Assembly: GCF_001444505.1 (NCBI RefSeq) | Contig: NZ_LNDJ01000052.1 | Location: forward strand, 1-64,000 | Length of the DNA stretch: 64,000 bases | Source of the DNA: Psychrobacter piscatorii | Lineage (GTDB): Bacteria > Pseudomonadota > Gammaproteobacteria > Pseudomonadales > Moraxellaceae | Direction: 5' to 3' | Shown: positions 35,889 to 44,543 of the stretch, piece after piece | Numbering within the stretch: the first letter of the stretch is position 1 | How the letters are laid out: the number at the start of each line of letters is the position of its first letter | Translations under genes and position numbers: made by a program | Notes under the pieces: model-generated | What the model was told of the DNA's origin: nothing | What the model saw: the letters and a program-made list of their open reading frames with translations, nothing else | The model's database searches: none

Positions 35889-36082
35889 GACAAGATAATA
35901 TTATGATCGTCATCGATTAAAATAAACGGCTGTTCATTATTTATAGATTGCTGCTAATACTCTATTTTCCTTTTCCTACTAATTTACCAAACAGCTAACT
36001 ACATTAATCATCAATAAAAAATCGTTGAATTGCTCTAAACTCATCAAATTTCTTAGGTACTTTGAGCAATACCACATAATGC

Positions 36083-36116
36083 AAAAAAACCGATCAAATT
36101 AAATGATCGGTTTTTT
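36083..36116 (-). terminator. Terminator of the twin small-protein genes
   Basis: The stem AAAAAACCGATCA/TGATCGGTTTTTT is symmetrical and could also act on the other strand. It lies about 60 bases past the stop at 36174. Confidence 0.85.
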
Positions 36117-36173
36117 GTTTGTGGTGGGATAGCAAGAACTAGGGACACGCCCTAAATACTTTGATAAGTTTTT

Positions 36174-36419
36174 TTAAAAACCAACTTCACTTTGCGTTAG
36201 TGCACGTACCTCAATCGGTACTGCATGAAACCAACCATTATCTGCGGCGCAATAAAACTGCCCGTCCCTAAAATCTACGATACACGCTGTAAAGTCGTTC
36301 CCTACTTGATCTTCCATAGCGTCTTCATCACTCACATCACTCACGGCACACCATATTTCTTGATGCCCACTTTCAAGCATTGAGCGCGTCAATTTACTCC
36401 CCACCATTCCACTATCCAT
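36174..36419 (-). CDS. Small acidic protein, twin 1
   Basis: An 81-residue protein of unknown function, paralogous to the 83-residue protein encoded just upstream. Shared blocks are GSKLT(R/Q), E-WCAVSDVSDEDAM (about 22-36), a GQFYC/GFVC strand, W-HAVP(I/V) (about 63-68) and the C-terminal LTQSEVG. It is acidic, with no signal peptide or membrane helix, and two cysteines (24, 57). The GGAG site lies 8 bases before the ATG. It was not assigned to any known family. Confidence 0.72.
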   Translation of the reverse strand: MDSGMVGSKLTRSMLESGHQEIWCAVSDVSDEDAMEDQVGNDFTACIVDFRDGQFYCAADNGWFHAVPIEVRALTQSEVGF

Positions 36420-36495
36420 ACCACTGACTCCTACAATGAAGATGATTCTTTAGGCAATTTAGGCAAACAATCAGGTTACATCCGTGTTCGTTCAA

Positions 36496-36747
36496 CTATA
36501 AGCCTACGTCATCTTGAGTAAGCTCGACCTTTTTAACGGGTACAGCGTACTGCCATAGATGGCCTTTATCACAAACAAAGCCATCATCACCCAAAGACAC
36601 GATAGACACTAATAATTCGTAATAACCATTATCGATGGCTGTCATAGCATGATCGTCACTGACATTGCTCACAGCACACCATACCTGATTATCATCCCGC
36701 TCTAATATTGCCTGAGTCAATCTACTACCCTGTAGTTCGATAAGCAT
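36496..36747 (-). CDS. Small acidic protein, twin 2
   Basis: An 83-residue paralogue of the next gene downstream, sharing GSRLTQ, VWCAVSNVSDDHAM (about 22-35), GFVCDKGHLWQYAVPV (about 56-71) and LTQDDVGL at the end. The conserved Cys and Trp pattern (WCAVS, W-AVP) suggests a small beta-rich domain. The 76-base gap and same strand suggest one transcript. Function unknown. Confidence 0.72.
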   Translation of the reverse strand: MLIELQGSRLTQAILERDDNQVWCAVSNVSDDHAMTAIDNGYYELLVSIVSLGDDGFVCDKGHLWQYAVPVKKVELTQDDVGL

Positions 36748-37101
36748 GTCTAATCCCTCATTTTTAGTCTGTTATTTTTATACTTTACAGATAAATTCAC
36801 TTTCTACAATATATTTTTTCGACTTGAAGGTTACAAATAGACATACTGAAAAGCAATTCTAGCTTGCCTTGAGTAGCGTTTTAGCTAATTACGACGATGA
36901 TAAGCATGAGATATTTCATGGTGAAATCTATGATATGTAACGTGATATATGCCAGGTACAACATGATATAGGTCAAGGGCATTGGAGTATTGTTTGTTAG
37001 TATTGAACAGCTGGAAAAGCTTCAATACCAACAAAAACACCAACATCCTATATATTAGCCATCCCTTTATAAGGTAAGAAAAAGTCAAAAAACACGCAAA
37101 A
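36748..37101. other. Spacer before the tmRNA gene
   Basis: About 350 bases with no credible gene; a 76-codon frame here (36885-37115) runs into the tmRNA terminator and is rejected. It holds the hairpin at 36996-37031. Confidence 0.6.
36996..37031. repeat. Stem-loop downstream of tmRNA
   Basis: GTT-GTATTGA...AGCT pairs with AGCT-TCAATAC-AAC around a short GGAAA loop, with small bulges. It lies about 70 bases beyond the tmRNA terminator. Confidence 0.55.
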
Positions 37102-37136
37102 TAAAGGGCTGACAATCTGTGACTGTCAGCCCTTTA
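37102..37136 (-). terminator. Rho-independent terminator of tmRNA
   Basis: The 12-bp stem AAAGGGCTGACA/TGTCAGCCCTTT followed on the minus strand by TATTTTG, 9 bases after the tmRNA 3' end. Confidence 0.88.
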
Positions 37137-37144
37137 TCAATATT

Positions 37145-37503
37145 TGGTGGAGATGGCGGGAGTTGAACCCGCGTCCGCCAGCATTACGCTCATGAATCTA
37201 CATGTTTAGTTTCTGTCTTTAATTTTAGTCCTCACCGATCCGACAGTCAGGATGGATTGGACGATTCTCTACTTTTGAACCCAAGCGATTGAGACAATCC
37301 CTTGTGGCGAACCTATATACGGACGCTTCAACTGGGCTAACCAACTATAGGTAATCGGCAGCGCAGTAAGCAGGGTTTAAGCTGCTAGAGCGTAAGTTTC
37401 GTCGTTTGCGACTATAACAATATATGTTTGATTAACGAGAGGACATACACTCTCGACATGCATCATTGAGTTTCATCACCAGCGTCGAAGCCAGAACATC
37501 CCC
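37145..37503 (-). ncRNA. ssrA: Transfer-messenger RNA
   Basis: A 359-base tmRNA. The 5' end GGGGATGTTCTGGCTTCGAC (from 37503) and 3' end with T-arm GGTTCAACTCC and CATCTCCACCA (to 37145) form the tRNA-like domain. The open frame at 37409-37377 encodes ANDETYALAA and a stop, so with the charged alanine the tag is AANDETYALAA. tmRNA rescues stalled ribosomes; the tag directs products to ClpXP through SspB, whose gene is at 9852. Confidence 0.97.
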
Positions 37504-37516
37504 AATAAGGTCGCTT

Positions 37517-37546
37517 ATTATATAGGAAAATTAGGCAGGTTTTCAA
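37517..37546 (-). promoter_or_regulatory. Promoter of ssrA
   Basis: On the minus strand TTGAAA (37546-37541), an 18-base spacer and a perfect TATAAT (37522-37517), a few bases upstream of the mature 5' end, which is expected to be trimmed by RNase P. Confidence 0.75.
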
Positions 37547-37588
37547 CCTATAGTAGACTTGCATTACATTACGTTACAGCTTAATAAT

Positions 37589-38260
37589 TTACGCCAAAAC
37601 GGTATTTAACCACTGACCAATATTTTGAATCTGCGGCATACAGACTTGATGTGCCATCGGATACGTATTATAAGACACATTATAGTCTTTTGCTGATAAT
37701 AGCTGATGTGCTTGCTCACCTAGGATGACAGGCACGACTGGATCATGCGTACCATGCTCAATCAGAATCGGCATGTCTTTATTGGCAGCACTATACTCAA
37801 TATTGTCATTGGTCGCTAAGTAGGTAGAGAGCGTCATCAAGCCAGCTAAGCGCTCTGGGTAACCAAGTGCCACGTGATACGCCACCGCCCCGCCCTGCGA
37901 AAATCCGGCAATAACGATGTGCTCTGATGATACGCCGCGCTCAATCTCACGACTGATCAAATCTTGTATCTGCTGAGCAGACTCTTCAATCTGAGCCACA
38001 TCTACTTTTCGCTCAAGACTCATCTCCAAGATATCATACCAAGCCGGCATCACCATCCCACCATTGACCGTGACAGGACGCTTGGGCGCATGCGGAAAGA
38101 TAAAACGTACTGCCATATCATCAGCCAAGCCAAGCTGCGGTACCACTGGCTCAAAATCATGTCCGCTCGCGCCAAGACCGTGCAGCCAAATCACCGCGCG
38201 ATCTATCTTTTTTTGAGAGGGATTGTGCTCAACGACGACGGCGTCTAGATAGTTACTCAT
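37589..38260 (-). CDS. Phospholipase/carboxylesterase family hydrolase
   Basis: A 223-residue alpha/beta hydrolase of the carboxylesterase/acyl-protein thioesterase type. The oxyanion region is WLHGLGASGHDF (about 25-36), the nucleophile is Ser in GFSQGG (about 119-124), the acid Asp is in GTHDPVVP, and the His is in MAHQVC. I chose the ATG at 38260 (AAGGATAATT site) rather than the upstream frame start at 38317. The enzyme is probably cytosolic; its ester substrate is unknown. Confidence 0.92.
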   Translation of the reverse strand: MSNYLDAVVVEHNPSQKKIDRAVIWLHGLGASGHDFEPVVPQLGLADDMAVRFIFPHAPKRPVTVNGGMVMPAWYDILEMSLERKVDVAQIEESAQQIQDLISREIERGVSSEHIVIAGFSQGGAVAYHVALGYPERLAGLMTLSTYLATNDNIEYSAANKDMPILIEHGTHDPVVPVILGEQAHQLLSAKDYNVSYNTYPMAHQVCMPQIQNIGQWLNTVLA

Positions 38261-38681
38261 AATTATCCTTAATAATGTAGTGAGATATGCCCTAAGCATT
38301 TCTATGTTTTTTGTCAAAATAATGTATGTGTCATTATATGGTCAATATCATCTGTTAGTTTGAGAATATGGTCAATAGTGAGGTGCTAAATGGACAATAG
38401 CGAAAATGAGAACAGCATAAGAAGATACGTATGATTTTATGACCGATAAGCCCAATACTATCAAGCTTATATACTGTCAACTGTCTCTTCTTTAGTACAT
38501 GTGCCTACAATTGTATCTGCATTAATGTTAAGTTCTTACAAAGCTAAGTCCTTATAAGAATGTCACGACCTTTAGTTTCTTTTAGCAAACAGCAAGTAGC
38601 AACCAACGCTCAAATGCTAATCTTTTAATTCCTATCCCTACGTCCGATGGGATTTTTTATAATTTTGCAGGAACATTTTAC
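38261..38681. other. Divergent spacer with iterated motif
   Basis: About 420 AT-rich bases between divergent genes. It holds three copies of an ATGGTCAATA-like motif (38337-38399, separate entry) and otherwise no recognisable gene. Confidence 0.6.
38337..38399 (+). repeat. Three spaced ATGGTCAATA-like repeats
   Basis: TATGGTCAATA occurs at 38337-38347 and 38367-38377 exactly, and AATGGACAATA at 38389-38399. Spacings of 30 and 22 bases upstream of the divergent carboxylesterase suggest possible regulator binding sites. Confidence 0.5.
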
Positions 38682-40055
38682 ATGACAATTTTTGATAAAT
38701 CAGTGCTTAAGCTGAGTAAGCAAACGCTGGCTAAAGTCAATAAGATTCATCTCGCCTTACCTTTAACGCTTATCAGCTCATTATTGATATTAGGCTGCAC
38801 TACTGATAGCCGCTCAATGCTCACATCAAAAGCCCCTTTATCGACAGCGCAACCGCAATCACAGCCACAACCTTCCTCACCTGTCACATATACCTATGGC
38901 GTGCGTCCGTTTTACCTGATAAATGATATGGACGAGGGACCATTAAAAGAAGAGTTACAGGCGTGCAGGGGGCAACTACCAAGTAAGACAGACTTCTCTA
39001 TTGCGCATCGAGGTGCGCCATTACAGCTACCTGAACATACTTATGATAGTTACGTGGCTTCAGCACAAATGGGTGCTGGCATCTTAGAATGTGATGTTGC
39101 ATTTACCAATGATGGAGAGCTTGTCTGTCGTCATGCCCAAAACGATTTGCACACCACCACTAATATTCTAACCACGCCGCTGGCCAAGCAATGTACCGTA
39201 CCGCCTGTATTGGATGCTAAAGGCAAACTTACCAATGCCGATAGTATCGAATGTCGCACCTCAGATATCAGTGCCGCTCAATTTAAAACCTTGACGGGTA
39301 AGATGGATGCTGCCAATAAAAAAGCAACCAGCATTAGCGAGTATATGAATGCAACCGCACCTTGGCGAACGGACTTGTATTCACAAAATGGTAAGGTATT
39401 GACGTTAAAAGAGCATATCGCATTGGCACGCCAGCTAGGCATGAAGCACACACCTGAGCTAAAAGCACCAGCCGTGACCATGCCGTTTAATGGCTATCGT
39501 TTAGACGATTATCGCCAACAGCTGATAGATAATACTTATAAGGCAGCGGGCGTGCCTGCAAGTGATGTATTTGCCCAGTCATTTAATATAAAAGATCTGG
39601 ATTACTGGATCAAAAACGAGCCAGCTTATGGCGCCAATGCCGTCTATCTTATTGATGACAGCAATGAGACCGCTAATAATAAGACATTTGATAAAAATGA
39701 CGCAAGTACATGGAAGCACTCATTGGCTGATATCAAAGCACATGGCATCAATACCATTGCACCGGCGCTTTGGTTATTAGTCACTACTGACGGTAAAGGC
39801 AATATGCAACCATCAGAATACGCAAAACAAGCCAAAGCCAATGGTCTAAAAATCATTACTTGGTCGATAGAGCGTTCAGGACCATTAACCGATGGTGGCG
39901 ATTGGTACTATAGCGGTCTTGGAGATGCTATCAACAATGATGGTGATATGATGAATTATATTGACGTACTAGCGCAGGATGTCGGAGTCCAAGGCGTTTT
40001 TTCAGACTGGCCCGCTACGGTGAGCTACTATGCCAACTGCAAAGGTCTTAAATAG
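38682..40055 (+). CDS. Glycerophosphodiester phosphodiesterase lipoprotein
   Basis: A 457-residue protein with a lipoprotein signal (lipobox LILGC, Cys39) and a Gln/Pro-rich linker. The GDPD domain starts with SIAHRGAP(106-113 region) and EHTYDSY, then GILECDVAFTNDGELVCRHAQNDL (catalytic/metal-binding His, Glu, Asp residues, spread over about 131-155) and ends with HGINTIAPALW...GLKIITWSIER. It should hydrolyse glycerophosphodiesters to glycerol-3-phosphate and an alcohol in the periplasm. A GCAGGAAC site precedes the ATG. A terminator follows. Confidence 0.92.
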   Translation: MTIFDKSVLKLSKQTLAKVNKIHLALPLTLISSLLILGCTTDSRSMLTSKAPLSTAQPQSQPQPSSPVTYTYGVRPFYLINDMDEGPLKEELQACRGQLPSKTDFSIAHRGAPLQLPEHTYDSYVASAQMGAGILECDVAFTNDGELVCRHAQNDLHTTTNILTTPLAKQCTVPPVLDAKGKLTNADSIECRTSDISAAQFKTLTGKMDAANKKATSISEYMNATAPWRTDLYSQNGKVLTLKEHIALARQLGMKHTPELKAPAVTMPFNGYRLDDYRQQLIDNTYKAAGVPASDVFAQSFNIKDLDYWIKNEPAYGANAVYLIDDSNETANNKTFDKNDASTWKHSLADIKAHGINTIAPALWLLVTTDGKGNMQPSEYAKQAKANGLKIITWSIERSGPLTDGGDWYYSGLGDAINNDGDMMNYIDVLAQDVGVQGVFSDWPATVSYYANCKGLK

Positions 40056-40106
40056 ATTTTCGCTTAGTTTATTGATAGATAATCATGCTTAGTTTGTATT
40101 ACCAAG

Positions 40107-40136
40107 GCCAGCTTATCCATTGAGCTGGCTTTTTTA
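40107..40136 (+). terminator. Rho-independent terminator of the glycerophosphodiesterase gene
   Basis: The stem GCCAGCT/AGCTGGC followed by six T. Confidence 0.9.
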
Positions 40137-40287
40137 TGGAATATATTAAAGTGATTACCTCACAAACTGTCTATTTAGCACCCTACTTTTCCATTAATTT
40201 TTCACACCATTTGACTCGTAGCAGCAAGAGCAGTCTGCTGTTTTGTGCTACGATAATTTACTAAGATTATAAGATGATGTAGAGACT

Positions 40288-41067
40288 ATGACCCATATTT
40301 TACTGGTAGAAGATGATCCTGCGATTGCCATGTCACTCAAGGTTACCTGCAAGCGCGAAGGCTGGCAGATGACTTGGCTGGATAATGCCAGTAGTGTGTT
40401 ACCCATGCTGCATAGTCATGAAGCACAAGATCTATCGGCAATCATTATGGATGTCGGTCTGCCAGACGGTGATGGCTTGAGCCTGTGTCAACAAATACGT
40501 CATACACCTGATATCGACGCCTTAAAAGACTTGCCTATTGTATTTTTGACTGCACGTAGCGATGAGGTCGATCGTATTTTAGGGTTGGAGATGGGTGGCG
40601 ATGACTACTGTGCCAAACCCTTTAGTCCACGTGAATTGGTCGCACGCTTAAAAGCCATTTGGCGACGTGAACAGCTGATTCAACAGTCAGGCTCTCATAT
40701 CATAAACTCAAATGACAGTACTGATAATACTTCGTCAAACAATCTATCAGGACAAGCATTAACGTTTGAAAACCAATCTGGCGTTTGGCACTATCAACCG
40801 CTTAATTATTCATTAACGTGGCAAGAGCAAAAGCTGGAACTTAGTAATACTGAGCGCAAAATTTTACTCACCTTGTTACAAGCGCCCAATCAAGTTTTTA
40901 GCCGTGAGCAGCTACTCAATGCGGTGAGTGACTATCCTGATCATCGATTGGCTCGCACGATAGACAGCCATATCAAGTCGATTCGTAAGCAACTTGCGAC
41001 TGTTGATACGAGTATTGAAGTCATTCATACACATCGTGGACTGGGTTACGCATTATGTCCAGCTTAA
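40288..41067 (+). CDS. creB: CreB-like response regulator
   Basis: A 259-residue OmpR/PhoB-class regulator. The receiver domain (1-125) has the acidic pocket ED-D (8-10), the phosphorylated Asp55 in IIMDVGLPDGDG, Thr89 in FLTAR and Lys110 in CAKPF. A Ser/Asn-rich linker (about 135-155) leads to the winged-helix DNA-binding domain (about 165-258; SREQLLN, RTIDSHIKSIRKQL, GLGYAL). The partner kinase starts 16 bases downstream and carries CreC-like sequence, so CreB is the best guess; other OmpR-type pairs are possible. Confidence 0.87.
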   Translation: MTHILLVEDDPAIAMSLKVTCKREGWQMTWLDNASSVLPMLHSHEAQDLSAIIMDVGLPDGDGLSLCQQIRHTPDIDALKDLPIVFLTARSDEVDRILGLEMGGDDYCAKPFSPRELVARLKAIWRREQLIQQSGSHIINSNDSTDNTSSNNLSGQALTFENQSGVWHYQPLNYSLTWQEQKLELSNTERKILLTLLQAPNQVFSREQLLNAVSDYPDHRLARTIDSHIKSIRKQLATVDTSIEVIHTHRGLGYALCPA

Positions 41068-41083
41068 TAATAGCTGCTAATTT

Positions 41084-42871
41084 ATGAATCATAATGCCAA
41101 TAATGCTGAGAGCGATACTCATAACGACCAAAACAATTGGTATGCCAAATTGCATCCCATTGGTACTGTGCAGCAAACTCCTAAACGTAAACGACTGCTC
41201 AATTTAAGTATCTTTTTTAGGATTTGGCTTGCAGTTGCTTTGGTACTCATCATTTGCGGCGTGGTTGTATTTACCCAGTTGTTTGGCTACGTCAAGCCAA
41301 CCGCGCAGCAAGTCATCGAAGACACGCTCCTAGATACCAGTAAGTTACTTGCGGCCAGTCTCCAGATACCATTATCTACAGGGCAACTATACGATGAGGC
41401 TTATCAAGCGCAACTTGATGCAGCCTTTGTAGGCATACCAGCGATTAACGATAATTTAGGTCCCGTCTATCAAACCAAAAGCTATAGCAGCTTTCGGGTA
41501 TATGTAACAGACAGCAGCGGCAGGGTCATTTATGATTCGCTACCCCAACCTGACAATAATGAAGGGCAAAACTATGGGCGCTGGAATGATGTCTATCTCA
41601 CATTAAGAGGTCAGTACGGTGCCAGAAGTACGCTGCGGGATAACCAGCAGCGTGATGGCTCGGTCATGTATGTCGCACAGCCAATCAAGAATATGTCTGG
41701 CGAGATTATCGGCGTGGTCAGCGTCGGCAAACCTGTCGCCAGCGTGCTACCTTATTTGGACGATACACGTAACCGCATGCTGATCACAGTGCTATTCATC
41801 AGCACTGCTGCCCTCATTTTAGCAGGTCTCATCGCATGGTGGCTCAAGCAAAGTATTACCTTGGTGACTCAATATACCAGTTCGCTGGCAGAAGACACCA
41901 AAAAACCCTATTTTTATCTCGGTCATGAGCTAAACAGCCTGACAGATACCATTGAGACTATGAAGCATCGACTAGAGAATCGTGCTTATGTCACTGATTA
42001 TGTGCATACACTCACTCACGAGTTAAAAAGCCCTTTAACCGCCATTCGCGCCAGTAGTGAGCTGTTAGAAGATGATGGACTAGATGGTCATATGCTTGAT
42101 CAGGATGATCGGCAGATGCTCATTGAGACGGTTGGTGAGCAAAGCGTAAAAATGCAGCAGCTCATCGACCGACTACTGTTGCTTGCAAAAGTTGAACAGC
42201 CTACTTTTAAGCTCAGTCGTCAGCTAACGCCGCTACTGCCATTATTACAGAGTCTAATAAAAGACAATACCGCTAAGCAGCAACAGCAGAATCTACAACC
42301 TATCGATATATACATCGATGATCAGCACATGACAAACACTACAAACTTACCAGCAGAATTATTGGCCTCTACCAGTGTGTTTGCTGACCAATTTTGGTTG
42401 GTACAAGTCTTACAAAATGTGCTGGATAATGCCATTCATTTTGCTGATAACACTGTTGATATCTCGTTGCACAGCACAGCGCGAACGGTAATCATCGATA
42501 TATTTAATGATGGAAAGCTATTGCCTGATTATGCTATTGAAAAAGCTTTTGATCGTTATTTTAGCCTATCTCATCAAAGCCATTCTGTTCAGCAAGTGAA
42601 AAATCAGAATACAACCTATACGCTAGATACAGGTTCAGCACATCACAAAGCTGACTCAAAACAGTCCGATAGTATTCTCAAAAAAGGTACCGGTCTTGGA
42701 CTCACTTTAGTGAAGCAAGTCATTGAGCATCATGGCGGTCAGGTAACTATTGATAATATCCATGCTAATGATAATAAAATTGGCGCTGATAAAGCTACAC
42801 CTGATAACACTGATACTGGTAAAAATCAGCGTTCTGGTGTGATGGTTAGCATTACCCTGCCACTAGCTTAA
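41084..42871 (+). CDS. creC: CreC-like sensor histidine kinase
   Basis: A 595-residue membrane kinase. One helix lies at about 47-70, a periplasmic sensor domain to about 248, a second helix at 232-252, then HAMP-like linker. The phosphorylated His312 lies in YVHTLTHELKSPLTAIR, which closely matches CreC. The ATPase domain follows with N-box VLQNVLDNAIHFA and G-box KGTGLGLTLVKQVIEHHGG. It is longer than E. coli CreC (about 474) owing to an N-terminal cytoplasmic stretch of about 45 residues and Ser/His/Asp-rich insertions in the ATPase domain (about 505-545, 560-585). No creD gene is seen. Confidence 0.88.
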   Translation: MNHNANNAESDTHNDQNNWYAKLHPIGTVQQTPKRKRLLNLSIFFRIWLAVALVLIICGVVVFTQLFGYVKPTAQQVIEDTLLDTSKLLAASLQIPLSTGQLYDEAYQAQLDAAFVGIPAINDNLGPVYQTKSYSSFRVYVTDSSGRVIYDSLPQPDNNEGQNYGRWNDVYLTLRGQYGARSTLRDNQQRDGSVMYVAQPIKNMSGEIIGVVSVGKPVASVLPYLDDTRNRMLITVLFISTAALILAGLIAWWLKQSITLVTQYTSSLAEDTKKPYFYLGHELNSLTDTIETMKHRLENRAYVTDYVHTLTHELKSPLTAIRASSELLEDDGLDGHMLDQDDRQMLIETVGEQSVKMQQLIDRLLLLAKVEQPTFKLSRQLTPLLPLLQSLIKDNTAKQQQQNLQPIDIYIDDQHMTNTTNLPAELLASTSVFADQFWLVQVLQNVLDNAIHFADNTVDISLHSTARTVIIDIFNDGKLLPDYAIEKAFDRYFSLSHQSHSVQQVKNQNTTYTLDTGSAHHKADSKQSDSILKKGTGLGLTLVKQVIEHHGGQVTIDNIHANDNKIGADKATPDNTDTGKNQRSGVMVSITLPLA

Positions 42872-43001
42872 AAATAAGCATTGATAACAGTTCATCAATT
42901 TTCCATCATGACTGCACAGGATTTCTACTTCTTTATTTTACGATAGCACTAAGATCTATTGAACCATCAAATTCGTAAAGCAGATTAGAAGGAGAACATT
43001 T

Positions 43002-43202
43002 ATGTCACGTCAATTAACTGATAACCCTATCATCAAGCACCTAATCGGCCTTAGTCGTCATCACTGCGCGCAGATACTATCCAGCCAAGGTGTCGGTAGT
43101 ATTGAGTTTGGACATTGGCTAGCGATTCCTAGTCAGCAATTATTACTGGTCTTTCGGCATCAGCAATGTGTAGCTATTGATGAATATCGATTGGCAGCCT
43201 GA
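43002..43202 (+). CDS. Small conserved-looking hypothetical protein
   Basis: A 66-residue ORF with a very strong ribosome site (AGAAGGAGA, 8 bases before the ATG), which argues that it is real. It is soluble, with a His-rich stretch (GLSRHHCAQIL, about 17-27), then two probable beta strands (FGHWLAI, QLLLVFRHQQCVAI). Two cysteines (23, 58). Family not recognised. It lies 130 bases after creC and faces aroC. Confidence 0.6.
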   Translation: MSRQLTDNPIIKHLIGLSRHHCAQILSSQGVGSIEFGHWLAIPSQQLLLVFRHQQCVAIDEYRLAA

Positions 43203-43264
43203 TATCTTGCTCGCTCAGCACGTTGATTGTTTTTAGGTAACACCTGTATTTTATTGGGACATAA

Positions 43265-43316
43265 AAAAGCCCTTTATCATTTCTAGTATTAAACTACTGG
43301 AAACAACAAAGGGCTG
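43265..43316 (-). terminator. Terminator of aroC
   Basis: On the minus strand AGCCCTTT pairs with AAAGGGCT, with a second inner stem TTTC-AGTA/TACT-GAAA, followed by six T. Confidence 0.82.
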
Positions 43317-43336
43317 ATTACTTTAGAGCAAAAATA

Positions 43337-44440
43337 CTAAGTAATCGATTGTACTGGCGGCTTTACATCCGCGTTCTGACCACGGTGACGCAGATAGTGA
43401 TCGAGCACTACAATCGCTAGCATCGCTTCGGCAATGGGCGTGGCTCGTACACCAACGCAAGGATCATGGCGACCTTTGGTAAGCATATCAACTGCCTCAC
43501 CTTGGGTGTTGATACTTTTGCCAGCGGTGGTAATACTAGAGGTTGGCTTAAGCGCGATGCTCACACGGATATCTTGCCCTGATGAGATACCGCCCAAGAC
43601 ACCGCCAGCATGATTGGCGGCAAACCCATCTGGGGTCAGCTCATCACGAGCGCTATGTCCAAATTGACCTGCCACTGCCATACCATCGCCAATCTCAACC
43701 CCTTTGACCGCATTGATACTCATCATTGCATGAGCGATATCGGCATCTAAACGATCAAATACTGGCTCACCCAGACCTACAGGTACACCGCTCGCGATAA
43801 TATCAAGGCGTGCACCGCAACTGGTGCCTTCACGGCGCAAGTTGTCAATCAAGGTCTCAAAACGGCCAATCGCTTTTTTGTCTGCGCAGAAGAACGGATT
43901 GCTATTTACAAATTCCCAATCGATCTGGTTCGGGTCTAGTACATTGCTATGCTCATTGCCGATTTGGGTCACATGACCACGAATTTGTACGCCCAGCCGT
44001 TCTTGTAAGTACTTCTTAGCGATAGCACCAGCAGCCACTCGCATAGCCGTCTCACGCGCTGACGAACGGCCACCACCACGATAGTCACGGAAACCATATT
44101 TCATACTGTAAGTATAATCGGCATGTCCAGGACGGAAGGTATCTTTGATATCGCTATAGTCTTTTGATTTTTGATTGGTATTGCGAATCAATAGACCGAT
44201 GGATGTCCCTGTGGTTTTGCCTTCAAATACGCCAGAGATAATCTCAACTTCATCAGACTCACGGCGCTGGGTTGAATACTTAGACGTACCCGGTTTGCGA
44301 CGATCCAGATCTACTTGTAAATCGTCTGCAGATAATGCTAAACCTGGTGGTACGCCATCAACGATGGCCATAAGGCCTGCGCCATGTGACTCACCGCAAG
44401 TGGTGACCGTAAAAACCTGCCCAATACTATTGCCTGCCAT
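43337..44440 (-). CDS. aroC: Chorismate synthase
   Basis: A 367-residue enzyme making chorismate from 5-enolpyruvylshikimate-3-phosphate, the last common step of aromatic biosynthesis; it needs reduced FMN. Signatures are GESHG(13-17), [15 protein letters not shown] (about 46-60), [18 protein letters not shown] (about 124-141) and KPTSSI near 316. The ATG at 44440 has an AAGGACAATT site and gives the standard MAGNSIGQ N-terminus; the longer frame start at 44485 is rejected. It follows prmB, the conserved gammaproteobacterial order. Confidence 0.97.
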   Translation of the reverse strand: MAGNSIGQVFTVTTCGESHGAGLMAIVDGVPPGLALSADDLQVDLDRRKPGTSKYSTQRRESDEVEIISGVFEGKTTGTSIGLLIRNTNQKSKDYSDIKDTFRPGHADYTYSMKYGFRDYRGGGRSSARETAMRVAAGAIAKKYLQERLGVQIRGHVTQIGNEHSNVLDPNQIDWEFVNSNPFFCADKKAIGRFETLIDNLRREGTSCGARLDIIASGVPVGLGEPVFDRLDADIAHAMMSINAVKGVEIGDGMAVAGQFGHSARDELTPDGFAANHAGGVLGGISSGQDIRVSIALKPTSSITTAGKSINTQGEAVDMLTKGRHDPCVGVRATPIAEAMLAIVVLDHYLRHRGQNADVKPPVQSIT

Positions 44441-44543
44441 AATTGTCCTTAAACAAGTAAACGCGACTGATGGTTGTTCGACCAACCTTTTATGATTATC
44501 GCTGATCAGTTTTTATATGATCGATTTTGTGACCCACACTCAG

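Larger units (their letters stand above)
35787..36173. other. Spacer between acyl-CoA ligase and twin small genes
   Basis: About 390 AT-rich bases holding the ligase promoter/operator (35857-35888) and the terminator at 36083-36116. No gene seen. Confidence 0.6.

Noticed and set aside
36885..37115. 76-codon minus-strand frame
   Set aside because: It overlaps the tmRNA terminator, has odd composition and no clear ribosome site.
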